64,000 nt of DNA from Planomicrobium sp. Y74. GTDB taxonomy: Bacteria; Bacillota; Bacilli; Bacillales_A; Planococcaceae. Below the pieces are notes generated by a model. The model was not told where the DNA came from, made no database searches, and saw only the letters and a program-made list of their open reading frames with translations. The position numbers and the translations under genes are program-made. This document shows positions 45,657 to 54,334 of this stretch, piece by piece; within the stretch, counting starts at the first letter, position 1, and the number at the start of each line of letters is the position of its first letter. Location of the stretch: NCBI RefSeq assembly GCF_003668635.1, contig NZ_RCWH01000002.1, positions 415,541 to 479,540 on the forward strand, read 5' to 3'.

Positions 45657-46454
45657 TTATTTGAATGCTGGATTTTTCATGAATGAGGCGACCATGTGCA
45701 CCGTATCCCATTCCCGTTCGGAGAATTGTATAATTGGATAGTCGCCTGGAAACAGGAGATCAGCAATTTCACGGGCGGACTTTCCTTCGCTCGCAAGTGC
45801 CTGTACTTTGTCGGAGATCCCTGCCAAATAACTGAGCTTTTTCTCAAGCAACTCTCTTCCATTTTCAAGATATCCAGCATGGCTGCAGTAAATTGCTTCG
45901 AAATCGTGTTGAAGCACCAACTCGATCGATGCCATTATTTTTGGAATAGACTCCGTTTTCATACTGACTTTGGTTCTCGACGAGACATATAAATCACCTG
46001 TAAACATGAGTTTTCTATCCTCATTATAAAGAGCGATATGGTCATCTGCATGTCCTGGCGTATATAGTGTCTTCCATTCAAGTGTATTGGAAACAATTTC
46101 TGACTTCAGTACTCCTGGTGCAAAAGCTTTTCTGCCTCCCCAGGTAAATTGCCGATAAGCTGGATATTCACCGTCCACCAAACAAACCGCAAGTCCAGCT
46201 GGATGGATATAAATAGGCTTATCCAAATTGTTTTGGATCCAGGCAGCATTTCCTGTGTGGTCTTCATGATTATGAGTGAGAATAACTTGTTCAAAATTGT
46301 GTGTGCGGAAAAAAGGCAGCAATTCTTCCTGTAAGATCTCAGGACCACAATCAATCAGCATGCCATCAACCAAATAAAGAAAAACCTTCTGTCCAATCGC
46401 TTCAATTAAACCTTCAGCACAAATAACATTGTTACGTTCATAAACTTCCAGCAT
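45657..46454 (-). CDS. MBL-fold metallo-hydrolase
   Basis: This 265-residue metallo-beta-lactamase-fold protein has the metal motif THNHEDHTG, a second His in TPGHADDHIALY, an Asp in FTGDLYV and a final His in YCSHAGY, with a C-terminal helical domain. Substrate is unknown. It lies 25 bases downstream of the Nudix pair, so the three may be co-transcribed. Confidence 0.87.
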   Translation of the reverse strand: MLEVYERNNVICAEGLIEAIGQKVFLYLVDGMLIDCGPEILQEELLPFFRTHNFEQVILTHNHEDHTGNAAWIQNNLDKPIYIHPAGLAVCLVDGEYPAYRQFTWGGRKAFAPGVLKSEIVSNTLEWKTLYTPGHADDHIALYNEDRKLMFTGDLYVSSRTKVSMKTESIPKIMASIELVLQHDFEAIYCSHAGYLENGRELLEKKLSYLAGISDKVQALASEGKSAREIADLLFPGDYPIIQFSEREWDTVHMVASFMKNPAFK

Positions 46455-46479
46455 ATTAACTGCACTTCCTTTGTGGCTC

Positions 46480-46980
46480 TCATCTAACGGAGAGTTTTTT
46501 CTTTTCTATTCGCCCCAGTAAATTATACGGATGGGCTTCCCAGGTTTCATATGGCACACAATCCTCTGCCAGCATGGCATCGAGTGTTCTGGACAAACCA
46601 TTTGGTCTGGTTATGTAATCACCTATATTGTCCTGTGAGAGTGCTATAAATTCAGCTTTATGGATTTCTTCAGACTGTTTTGCTATATCAATACTGTTTG
46701 AGATTCCCCTGAATACAATCGTTAGAACTTCTCTGGAACTGTTATAGTAGACCCCAGTGATGCCTAATACTGTTACCTCAATCCCTGTTTCCTCTAAAAC
46801 TTCCCTGCTAATCGCTTTGTCCAACGCTTCTCCCAACTCCACCTGTCCACCAGGCAGTTCCCATGTATCTTTACGCCAATGAGTTTTAACCATTAATACT
46901 TCGTTTTTTTCATTCGTTATATAGGCAGAAACTGAAACAATATGTTTTGGATAATTTCTTGTTGCTTGTCGACTGTCCAA
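46480..46980 (-). CDS. Nudix hydrolase, tandem copy 2
   Basis: This 166-residue Nudix protein has the box GGQVELGEALDKAISREVLEETG. It is a paralogue of the gene directly upstream, sharing YPKHIV and the C-terminal MLAEDCVPYETWE and HPYNLLGRI. TTG at 46980 has GGGAG at better spacing than the TTG three codons earlier. Substrate unknown. Confidence 0.83.
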   Translation of the reverse strand: MDSRQATRNYPKHIVSVSAYITNEKNEVLMVKTHWRKDTWELPGGQVELGEALDKAISREVLEETGIEVTVLGITGVYYNSSREVLTIVFRGISNSIDIAKQSEEIHKAEFIALSQDNIGDYITRPNGLSRTLDAMLAEDCVPYETWEAHPYNLLGRIEKKKLSVR

Positions 46981-46999
46981 ATATTTCAACTCCCGCCAG

Positions 47000-47482
47000 T
47001 TACACTTGAAATTTTGCTTTATCTAGACGGCCAAGCAAATTGTATGGCCTTACTTCCCAAGTTTCGTAAGGGATAAAATCTTCTGCCAGCATGGCGTCGA
47101 GTGTTCTGGAGACCATATGCGGGCGTGTTATGTATTCTTCTATATTTTCTTCTGTCAACGAAACGAATTTCGCATCGAATATTTCTTCCGGTTGCATCCT
47201 GATCTCACTTTTGCTGCAAGTTGCACGAAATACTACAGACAAAATCTCACTGCTCGCGTTATAATAGACGCCGGTTATACCGTGAATATCAATCTCTATC
47301 CCCGTTTCCTCCATTACTTCCCTGCGAACTGCCTCATCCAGTGCTTCGCCTTGCTCCACTTGGCCGCCCGGCGGCTCCCATGTATCCTTGCGCCAATGTG
47401 CTTTGATGAGCAATGCCTCTCCCTCTGCGTTTGTTATATACGCGGATACTGCCACAATATGTTTCGGGTAATTGTTACTCAT
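47000..47482 (-). CDS. Nudix hydrolase, tandem copy 1
   Basis: This 160-residue Nudix protein has the box GGQVEQGEALDEAVRREVMEETG. AGGAGG lies before ATG. It is the first of a tandem duplicated pair, 19 bases from the second; the two are clearly similar along their whole length. The pair may have arisen by local duplication. Confidence 0.87.
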   Translation of the reverse strand: MSNNYPKHIVAVSAYITNAEGEALLIKAHWRKDTWEPPGGQVEQGEALDEAVRREVMEETGIEIDIHGITGVYYNASSEILSVVFRATCSKSEIRMQPEEIFDAKFVSLTEENIEEYITRPHMVSRTLDAMLAEDFIPYETWEVRPYNLLGRLDKAKFQV

Positions 47483-47561
47483 GTTTCTGCCTCCTGGGTC
47501 TTTTGATTTCTTATTACGTTTTTGTTTTTATAATAAAACCTTTTGTATTTATCTACATATA

Positions 47562-48080
47562 CTACTCGAGTAAACCCTGGTTCCTCTTTTCATTAACCAG
47601 ATCTTTTACCATCCGAACCATTATAGTTATATGACCTTCCAGATCGTCTTCAAACTCTGATAGCGTTTTGAAATTTTTTGCTTTGTAAAAAGTAACGCCC
47701 GTTTTGTTTTCTTTTTCCACGTTTATAAAGACCCTTGACGCATTCTGTGCGTTCTTTATTCCTTCATTCAATAAAGCTGTGCCCACTCCCTTCCCTTGAA
47801 ACTCAGGAAGCAGATAAATAGCACCCAGTTCCATTTCACCTTCTTCTTTTACCTTCGAAAAATTGGCGAATCCCACAATTTGGGCTTCAGCTTCAGCGAC
47901 ATACAAGGAAGACACATCCAGTCGCCGTTTCATCATTTCGTCACTGTAGGCTGAATTTAAAAAGTTTTCCTGGATAAGTGCCGGAATGATTCCTTCGTAA
48001 GTATCGTTCCAGCTTGTTTTAGCAACTTGCTGAACGTCTTTTATGTCTTTTGCTTTCATATTACGGATTTTAAATTTCAT
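47562..48080 (-). CDS. GNAT family N-acetyltransferase
   Basis: This 172-residue acetyltransferase has the acetyl-CoA binding motif LLPEFQGKGVGTALLNEGI (about residues 90-108) and the N-terminal IRNMKAKDIKDVQQV. Acceptor unknown. CAGGAGTG precedes ATG. It lies 24 bases after the lipoprotein gene on the same strand. Confidence 0.87.
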   Translation of the reverse strand: MKFKIRNMKAKDIKDVQQVAKTSWNDTYEGIIPALIQENFLNSAYSDEMMKRRLDVSSLYVAEAEAQIVGFANFSKVKEEGEMELGAIYLLPEFQGKGVGTALLNEGIKNAQNASRVFINVEKENKTGVTFYKAKNFKTLSEFEDDLEGHITIMVRMVKDLVNEKRNQGLLE

Positions 48081-48104
48081 ATCTTCACACTCCTGAACAT
48101 GTAT

Positions 48105-48839
48105 TTATTTATATAGACTGATAATCTCAAGCATCCTTTCACTGGCAAACGCACCTGGATTCACCGCATTGGCTTCCGTCCAGTAACTGAAACGCACAGT
48201 AGTGCCATCTTCCAAGTGGATATCTAAAAATGTACTGTCTTCATTGCCGATTTTTTCGTAAATTTTATCAAAGCCTACGTATTCCAGCGCCAGATACTCA
48301 TCGAGAAACTCCGTCCAGTGTTCTTCTTTCAAATCAGTTATAAAACTTCCGTCGAAATAGCTCCGAAGACTCATTCCCACGACTTTTCCTTCTATATCAT
48401 AAAGATCGCCAATCGTTTCAGCTTTTTCATTTTCCTTCACTTCATATATCACATCATTTGCAATCACGCGAAAATCAGGATTATAGCCTTCAAATTCAAA
48501 TATTTCAGTTCCCACTTCTAAATAAGCTGCATCACCGTTCTGCATTTGATGGTCAGAACAGGCTTTATTGTCCATCTCAAATAATACTTCCCCAATCACT
48601 TCGCCTTTCATATTCTCTTCAACCGTATATGTACCATAAGGCAAGGCATAATACTGAATATCATTAATCTTCAAGGCATCTATCCAGTCGATAATACCGT
48701 CAGGACATTCACTGTTTTGCTGTGGAGACTGAGTGGTCTGTGATGGCAGCGACGGACTTTGTCCCTTGCTTGTTTCCGACGGTGATGAACAGCCAGTTAA
48801 CGTGGCTATTGCCAAAAATACAACGAATTTTCTTCTCAT
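48105..48839 (-). CDS. Lipoprotein of unknown function
   Basis: This 244-residue protein has a short signal and lipobox LTGC (Cys about residue 17), then a Ser/Gln/Pro-rich linker (to about residue 45) and a mixed domain with two further cysteines (ECPDG and KACSDH). I do not recognise the domain. AAAAGGGG precedes ATG. The next gene is an acetyltransferase; no functional link is evident. Confidence 0.75.
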   Translation of the reverse strand: MRRKFVVFLAIATLTGCSSPSETSKGQSPSLPSQTTQSPQQNSECPDGIIDWIDALKINDIQYYALPYGTYTVEENMKGEVIGEVLFEMDNKACSDHQMQNGDAAYLEVGTEIFEFEGYNPDFRVIANDVIYEVKENEKAETIGDLYDIEGKVVGMSLRSYFDGSFITDLKEEHWTEFLDEYLALEYVGFDKIYEKIGNEDSTFLDIHLEDGTTVRFSYWTEANAVNPGAFASERMLEIISLYK

Positions 48840-49171
48840 CTCAGCACCCCTTTTAATCTTAGGCGAAATTCAATATAAAAGGTTACAGTTTCCTTTAAAA
48901 TTTCCAGTAATTTGTTAACTATGATGAATTATTAGCAAAATACCCTGTTTATTCACTATCGATTCCAGTCCATTACTTTTATAACGTTAGTTATGGCAGT
49001 TGTTTTAGTTCAATTTGCTTCTTGTTTGCATTTTTTTGATTTTATAGGTAATCCTTATGTAATTTACTACATATATTCAAATAATTTTATTCATAACTTG
49101 CTTCTTCTAAAATTTCAGGGCTTCTACAAGAAAGTCACTTCTGCAGCCCCTATCCCGATCAAAAAGCTGAG
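48840..49171. other. AT-rich intergenic region, no gene
   Basis: About 330 AT-rich bases lie between two minus-strand genes. The open frames here lack ribosome binding sites. I see no stable hairpin. Confidence 0.5.
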
Positions 49172-49615
49172 CTATACTTCCATCGCTTCCTGTTCGACAC
49201 GATCCAGAAACGCTTCGACTGTTTTTAAATTGCTTTTATTATTTGCCATTTCCATCATTGCCCTGTCGATAAAATTGAGGCCCTGGTTGCACCCTGAATA
49301 AGTGAATTTGGTCTCGTTCTCTCCCAGCCTGAGCAGGGAAAAACATAAATCGACTTCAAAAGCCTTGCCGAGCACAAAGAAAATCTGCTTATACTTTTTG
49401 TCAGGTTCGTCCTCGTAAACGAGCGTTTCCACAATGTACGTCTCAGTCCGCTTTCCTTCTTTATAGGTCTGTAAATGTTTTGCTCCAACCTCCTGTTCCG
49501 TCTTTTCGATCAGTTCATGTTTCTCTACTTGCGGCATTATTTTCTGGATATTGACATCCGAAAACAGCGACCATACCTTTTCGATATTCAGATGGATGAT
49601 ACGTTCTTTTCCCAT
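49172..49615 (-). CDS. SRPBCC family protein, paralogue 2 (shifted start)
   Basis: This 147-residue START/SRPBCC-fold protein resembles the next gene upstream (IEKVW, then VGAKHLQTY and IVET). A good ribosome binding site (AAGGAG) precedes an ATG at 49624 whose frame reads MIEWEK, matching the paralogue start MVKWKEE, but then goes out of frame at a run of four A. One extra A would restore MIEWEKERI. Translation from the ATG at 49615 has only a distant ribosome binding site. Function unknown. Confidence 0.7.
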   Translation of the reverse strand: MGKERIIHLNIEKVWSLFSDVNIQKIMPQVEKHELIEKTEQEVGAKHLQTYKEGKRTETYIVETLVYEDEPDKKYKQIFFVLGKAFEVDLCFSLLRLGENETKFTYSGCNQGLNFIDRAMMEMANNKSNLKTVEAFLDRVEQEAMEV

Positions 49616-49725
49616 TCAATCATTCTCAATCTCTCCTTCCAAATCACCGTAATTATTGGAAACCTGTAAGTTGATTGTTCATTTTTTCTGGTTCTTGCCA
49701 GTATAGCTCTATTAAAATGAAAATA

Positions 49726-49755
49726 AAAGAAAGCCCTATATTCCAGGCTTTCTCT
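49726..49755 (-). terminator. Terminator after SRPBCC paralogue 1
   Basis: On the minus strand AGAAAGCC pairs with GGCTTTCT, followed by a T-rich stretch. Confidence 0.75.
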
Positions 49756-49762
49756 CCAATCT

Positions 49763-50224
49763 CTATTCTTTTGCAACTTTTTCTGCTTTGGTTTCAACTC
49801 GCTGCATGAAATCGTGGACCGTTTCGTTCCGTCTTTTTTTGCTGCCGGCCATCAGCATCGCTTTTCCCGTAACTGTCAATCCTTTTTGGGTCCCCTCATA
49901 GGTGAACAGTGTAAGGTCTTCGCCTTTTTTATCCAATGTGAAAATATAATCGATTTCAAACAATCCGTTCATCTCAAATTGGGTGTGGCGGACTTTTTTG
50001 TTAGGTGTGTCTTCAAAGAGTTTTGTCTCTACTATATATGTCTGCAGCTGTTTGCCTTCCATATAACTTTGCGCATGTTTTGCGCCCGTTTCATTGTTTT
50101 CATTCTCCACCAGCACGTGATCTTCCAGTTTAGGATAGAGAATTTTGGCGTTTTCGTCCAAAAACAGCTGCCAAACCTTCTCAATCGGTTGTTTAATCAT
50201 CATTTCTTCTTTCCATTTCACCAA
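49763..50224 (-). CDS. SRPBCC family protein, paralogue 1
   Basis: This 153-residue SRPBCC/START-like protein (start MVKWKEEMMIKQPIEKVWQLF in two short parts) probably binds a hydrophobic ligand in a helix-grip pocket. The TTG start follows AAGGGG at about ten bases. Its upstream region contains a regular array of five direct repeats (50277-50370), so expression may be controlled by a multi-site regulator. A diverged paralogue lies downstream. Confidence 0.75.
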   Translation of the reverse strand: MVKWKEEMMIKQPIEKVWQLFLDENAKILYPKLEDHVLVENENNETGAKHAQSYMEGKQLQTYIVETKLFEDTPNKKVRHTQFEMNGLFEIDYIFTLDKKGEDLTLFTYEGTQKGLTVTGKAMLMAGSKKRRNETVHDFMQRVETKAEKVAKE

Positions 50225-50269
50225 ATGACCACTTCCCCTTCTGAATTCCCTGCTCGATCTTCCAGATAA

Positions 50270-50370
50270 ATGGATATACTATCCGGAATCAACGTAATAC
50301 TGTCCGCATTTTTAAAATACTGTCCTCATATCAATAATACTGTCCGGATGGATCAAAATACTCTCCGCAG
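50270..50370. repeat. Array of five 20-21 bp direct repeats (TACTGTCCG)
   Basis: The unit ATACTGTCC(G) occurs starting with TACT at 50277, 50298, 50318, 50338 and 50359, so spacing is 21, 20, 20 and 21 bases. Outer copies vary by one base (TACTATCC, TACTCTCC). The bases between units are not conserved. Two helical turns per unit would place all sites on the same DNA face. It lies between the SDR gene and the SRPBCC gene, both on the minus strand. Confidence 0.8.
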
Positions 50371-50376
50371 CTGTTT

Positions 50377-51099
50377 TTAGAATGGATTGGTCGCCCACAA
50401 GCTCGACTTCGGAATGAAAATCCGAGGATGCAGCTTGAGCTGGGCAACCATATATTCAGCCAGGTCTTCTGCCTGCATGAATTTCTCTTCACTCTTCTCC
50501 GGTTTATTGCCATCACCGAAAAATTCAGTAATAACAAGGCTTGGTGTCAATGCAAAAACACGGATATTGTGTTTACGGACTTCCTGGGAAAGCGATTCGG
50601 TCATGCCGAGCACGCCAAACTTCGAAGCACTATAGGCACTGGAGCCTTCTGTGCCTTTGACTCCGGACATTGATGAAATATTAATGATATCCCCGCCGTT
50701 TTTCTCTATCAATTGCGGCAGTACAGCGCGCGTCACATAATACATACCCATCAGATTGACATCGATCATCTTTTTCCACTCGCTTGGATCGATTTCGAGA
50801 AATGGGCCGAATGTGCCGATTCCGGCATTATTAATCAATATATCCGCCGGACCGAGCTCGCCCGTCAAATTATCCACTGCCTGATTGACCTGCTCCATGT
50901 CTGAAACATCGGCTGTCGCATAGCTCGCCTTGACGCCACGGCTCTTCAATTCTTCCGCAACCGCCTTCAAATCAGATTCTGTTCGTGCCATCATTCCGAT
51001 ATTGACGCCTTCTTCTGCAAGGGCAATTGCCGTCGCCTTTCCGATTCCCTTACCCGCTCCTGTAATGAATGCTGTCTTTCCTTTCAGAGATTGTGCCAT
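50377..51099 (-). CDS. SDR family oxidoreductase, 3-ketoacyl-reductase-like
   Basis: This 240-residue short-chain dehydrogenase has the cofactor motif [14 protein letters not shown], the catalytic Ser in ISSMSGVKG, and YSASK (Tyr and Lys). It resembles FabG and B. subtilis YueD-type reductases. Arg at the end of strand 2 (MMARTES) suggests NADPH. The ATG at 51099 has GGAAAGGA at nine bases; an ATG three codons earlier overlaps it. Substrate unknown. Confidence 0.88.
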   Translation of the reverse strand: MAQSLKGKTAFITGAGKGIGKATAIALAEEGVNIGMMARTESDLKAVAEELKSRGVKASYATADVSDMEQVNQAVDNLTGELGPADILINNAGIGTFGPFLEIDPSEWKKMIDVNLMGMYYVTRAVLPQLIEKNGGDIINISSMSGVKGTEGSSAYSASKFGVLGMTESLSQEVRKHNIRVFALTPSLVITEFFGDGNKPEKSEEKFMQAEDLAEYMVAQLKLHPRIFIPKSSLWATNPF

Positions 51100-51108
51100 T
51101 AACTTCAT

Positions 51109-51495
51109 TCCTTTCCTACTTCGTTATTGTACTTATATGCTTCTTTTTAGGAATTCCCTTTTCCGGCAAATCTACACTTCATATTTTTAGCAGCAGCATA
51201 TTTCTGATTCAATGAACTGTTTGTTAGTATTAGAGCCGTTTAAAAACAAACTCAGGAAGTTCTCTATATCAAGACCGTGTTTTACAAAACTAAAAATTAA
51301 GTTGTTTAATTTCTAATGTTAATCCAGATATCATTGAAGTAAAAAATAATAACGTTGTTTAAAAAGAGCAGATACTTTATTGAAAGTACCTGCTCTTCCT
51401 ATGGAACTTCCGATAAGCGATCATATGTTAACTAGTTAGAAATCAATAGATAAAAGAATATTGATGAAACAAAAAACTTATAATTAACGTCTAAA
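51109..51495. other. Intergenic region with an orphan minus-strand terminator
   Basis: No gene is apparent. A hairpin AAGAGCAG-TACTTT / AAAGTA-CTGCTCTT at 51360-51400 has its T run on the minus strand, but no minus-strand gene precedes it. It may mark a lost gene or a small RNA. Confidence 0.5.
51360..51400 (-). terminator. Orphan terminator
   Basis: AAGAGCAG and inner TACTTT pair with their complements; TTTTT follows on the minus strand. No gene is seen upstream of it. Confidence 0.65.
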
Positions 51496-51507
51496 ATGTA
51501 TAGGGGG

Positions 51508-51789
51508 ATGAGCCATGAAAAAAACGGATTCATATTTTTGCTTTTTTTTTCATTTTACATTGTCGCAGGTTGTCAGAGTGCGAGTCCAAACGTAACCAAA
51601 GAAGAAGCAGCAGAAATTGTCATTGAAATGAACTCAGGGGAAATTGGCGAAGTCGAAATACTTTCGACAAGCCACAACAAAGGTGAGTATATTGTGGAGT
51701 GGCAAAATACTGATAATTGCCAGCATGGTGTTGACCACATTAATGATCAAAATGGTGAACCTATTAAAAGCGAAACTACTATTTGTTAG
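51508..51789 (+). CDS. Small lipoprotein with start disrupted at a poly-A run
   Basis: This frame gives a 93-residue protein with hydrophobic stretch, lipobox VAGC and an acidic outer part (VTKEEAAEIVIEMNSGEIGE). The best ribosome binding site (AGGGGG) serves ATG at 51515, but that ATG runs into seven A and is out of frame with the lipoprotein. Eight A would give a typical MKKNGFIFLLFF start. As written, translation must begin at 51508, where AGGGGG is too close. Function unknown. Confidence 0.55.
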   Translation: MSHEKNGFIFLLFFSFYIVAGCQSASPNVTKEEAAEIVIEMNSGEIGEVEILSTSHNKGEYIVEWQNTDNCQHGVDHINDQNGEPIKSETTIC

Positions 51790-51854
51790 TTTAATAAGTA
51801 ATTACTTTCCAATTTAGTTTGAAATATAACGGTTCGCAAAAGTACTCTAATACA

Positions 51855-51905
51855 AACAAAAGGAGAAAAGAAGCGTTGCTTACAACCTCTTTTCTCCTTT
51901 GTATT
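51855..51905. terminator. Bidirectional terminator after the small lipoprotein
   Basis: AAAGGAGAAAAG pairs with CTTTTCTCCTTT around a 17-base loop. Confidence 0.7.
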
Positions 51906-52093
51906 ACAAGTAGCTACCGATAACCTCATGATATGTAAACTGGATTCTGCTTAAAGTTTTTTCATCAATAGCGTTGAACTGTTGATTAGAATTCATTAAA
52001 GAGAATCATAAAAATGCGTCCTCCATTTCAAAAGGCGCATCGACTTTATTAACTTATAAATTGCTCAAACTCCGGATTAACGGCTATAAGACC

Positions 52094-52291
52094 CTAAATC
52101 CCGACTTCTTGTTTCTCTTTAATCTTTTTTATTGTTACTAGTTTCGACATTACAAAGTGAACTATTGCAATGGTGAGTAAAAAATCTCTATACGGTTCAG
52201 TTGTCCCACCCAAGAATCCAGCAACAGTTGCGAAAAACGCAAAAGAAATTACAAGCAAAGCTAGAACATAATACAAAATGTCCAGTTGCAT
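52094..52291 (-). CDS. Small hypothetical membrane protein (65 aa)
   Basis: This 65-residue protein has two hydrophobic segments (about residues 6-28 and 36-50) and a basic C terminus (KLVTIKKIKEKQE). AAAGGGGGGAT precedes ATG. No family recognised. It lies in a region with several decayed genes. Confidence 0.6.
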   Translation of the reverse strand: MQLDILYYVLALLVISFAFFATVAGFLGGTTEPYRDFLLTIAIVHFVMSKLVTIKKIKEKQEVGI

Positions 52292-52745
52292 TTTACATCC
52301 CCCCTTTATTAAAATTACTGTCTCGTTAGTTGAACAGGCAATAATGTCTATACTGTGAATCTAGATGACGTAAGTGTATCATATGTTTCTAAATTGGAAT
52401 TAAATTTCCTTTTATATTTATTTCTTTAAAGAAAGTCTTTTACCACGCTCACTTATTCCTCGTTTTGTCGAACTGCTAACTAAAAGAACTTAAGTAAAAA
52501 GAATTTCAAAGCGTTCGTAAAAGTACAATTTTACGGATGAAAGGAAGCGAAGAGGTGCTAAATTTAGCCTCTTCGCTTCCTTTCGTTTTTATAAAACTTG
52601 CGGCAGATCGCTGATAAGCAATATACTCCGTACTTTCTCAAAAAGTAGACCTTGGTTCCCTTCTTCATCGTAGACCCGTCAAACCAGCTAAAATATCGAT
52701 ACATTGTGTAGGTGCCCTTTAAAACTTATCTGGGTAATAATTTGT
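52292..52745. other. Intergenic region with a strong orphan plus-strand terminator
   Basis: There is no plus-strand gene here. A 17-base perfect stem with poly-T lies at 52539-52592. The region may encode a small RNA or be the remains of a gene. Confidence 0.5.
52539..52592 (+). terminator. Strong orphan terminator
   Basis: GAAAGGAAGCGAAGAGG pairs perfectly with its complement over 17 bases, then CGTTTTTAT. Confidence 0.8.
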
Positions 52746-53444
52746 CTATTTCAGTTCAATCCAGCCCTTTTTCAAGGCTTTGACCACCGCTTGGGTGCGG
52801 TCTCTCACGCCCATTTTTCTTAAAATGGCCGCGATATGGTTTTTGACTGTCTTATCGCTAATATACAGCAGTTCCGCCAAACGCTTATTGCTATGCCCTT
52901 CACCCAGTAACTGAAGCACTTCGACTTCTCTCCAGCTTAAAAGATGATAAGGACTTCGGACAGCGGTTTGATGATAGGCATTTTCACTGTTTGCTGAAGC
53001 ATTTCTTTCTTGAAGCAGAGAGACGACCGTTCGCGCGATTTTTGGATGTAAGAAAAAGCCGCCTTTCATCACTGCTTTTAATGCGCTCGTGAGAGAGAAT
53101 GAATCCACATCTTTTAATAGGTAACCGGACGTACCGTTCTCGAGAACCTGCTCTAAAAGGTCAAAATCTGTGGTTGTCGTGAAAATTACCACTTTAGCAT
53201 GAGGAACTTATATAATCAGCTCTTCGAATACATGCAGATTTTTTGCACCCGAGAAATGGACTTCAGTTAAGATCAATTGCGGACGATGTTGGTTATAGAG
53301 CGGAACTAATTGATCGCTTGTGTTTCCTTCCCCAACCACCCGAAAAGTTTCTTCCATTTCCAAGATACGACGTATGCCTTCACGGAACAGCGGGTGGGAA
53401 TCAATCAGCACGATATCGATCACCCGCTTATTTGTAGCTTTCAT
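52746..53444 (-). pseudogene. NarL/DegU-type response regulator with an in-frame stop
   Basis: From the ATG at 53444 (after GGTGGTGGAAGA) the frame encodes a receiver domain (VIDIVLIDSHPLFREGIRRIL), reaches an in-frame TAA at 53208-53210, and then continues in the same frame with KVVIFTTTTDFD, GYLLKDV and a LuxR-type DNA-binding domain (LSWREVEVLQLLGEGHSNKR). Only the stop interrupts it. In addition, the phosphoacceptor Asp position reads Glu (LILTEVHF) and the acidic pocket has lost one Asp (IDSH). No histidine kinase is nearby. Confidence 0.85.
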
Positions 53445-53642
53445 TCTTCCACCACCTTTGTGTAAACTGATAGCCGTCGTTCTACACATAACCGTTCCAA
53501 CACTTGTATTCTCCTTCAACCAACCCTTACGATGACCGCTTCTATTTGGGTGGAGGACCTACAATCTGAAGCGTATTAGTTCCAATACACCGGTTTTATT
53601 TCATTGAACTCCTCATTTGACCGGAGTCTAGCTGTGTTCACC

Positions 53643-54054
53643 TTATACCAAGCTATTACCGTTCCTTATTCTCTGCGGTAGCAAGCCGCATACATTCGCC
53701 TCTAGAACAAGCTGTAAACTTGAGGAAGCTTCCAACTGATCCAACTCGATATTCAACTGGACATATTTCTGAGCTATAGCTGGACTGATTCCCGTCACTA
53801 TAACCTTTACGCCTACCAATGCTAAAATTCGACAAAGCTGACTCCGATAAATCAGGGTAAGAGGAATCCGTTTCAGCGCGGAGTCTGATGGCTTCTTCGG
53901 CAATTCCTCTAGCATTATGGGGAAAATTACTATCAAATACGTAGAATAAATTCGACTGTGTAGTATCTTCTTGGCTGTACGCCTCATTACATTTATCATA
54001 CCATCCAGGGGATAAAATTCTACCGTAAGAATGGTAGGCTGATCCGCTGTTCAC
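53643..54054 (-). pseudogene. RsbR-type STAS domain remnant
   Basis: Only the C-terminal half of a STAS domain is recognisable: LVGVKVIVTGISPAIAQKYV followed by LNIELDQLEASSSLQLVLE, closely resembling RsbR co-antagonists of the stressosome. The preceding sequence does not continue as a normal RsbR in any frame. Two long overlapping frames exist, but neither has a good ribosome binding site. I treat it as a decayed fragment. It lies about 200 bases from the disrupted response regulator gene. Confidence 0.55.
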
Positions 54055-54249
54055 TCTCGTTTGACTTCACTGGCTTACTGGCTTTCTTCCGTTTTCATGC
54101 CTTACGCTTTCTCAGCGCTTCCGTCTAAATACCCGTTCCTTTTTTCTTGCTGTTACCGGTCAAGGTTTACCCACGAAAGGATTCTAGACCTATCCTGTTT
54201 CCTAAAGAAATACCGGAAGGAAAAGCAAAGAACCGGCCTGGAAACACAA

Positions 54250-54290
54250 AAAGGGAAAGAAGGGCAACTAAAGCTGCCTTCTTTCCCGTA
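54250..54290 (-). terminator. Terminator after the DUF5667 gene
   Basis: GGGAAAGAAGG and its complement form the stem; on the minus strand TTTTTG follows. Confidence 0.8.
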
Positions 54291-54334
54291 ATTCCGGAAC
54301 CTTTATTTATTGGAAATGAAAATGCATAGTCCAT

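Noticed and set aside
50270..50370. CRISPR array
   Set aside because: The repeats are only about 10 bases with 10-11 base gaps, too short for a CRISPR, and no cas genes are near.
50270..50370. Replication origin iterons
   Set aside because: No rep-like gene or AT-rich unwinding region is beside it, and the surrounding genes are chromosomal.
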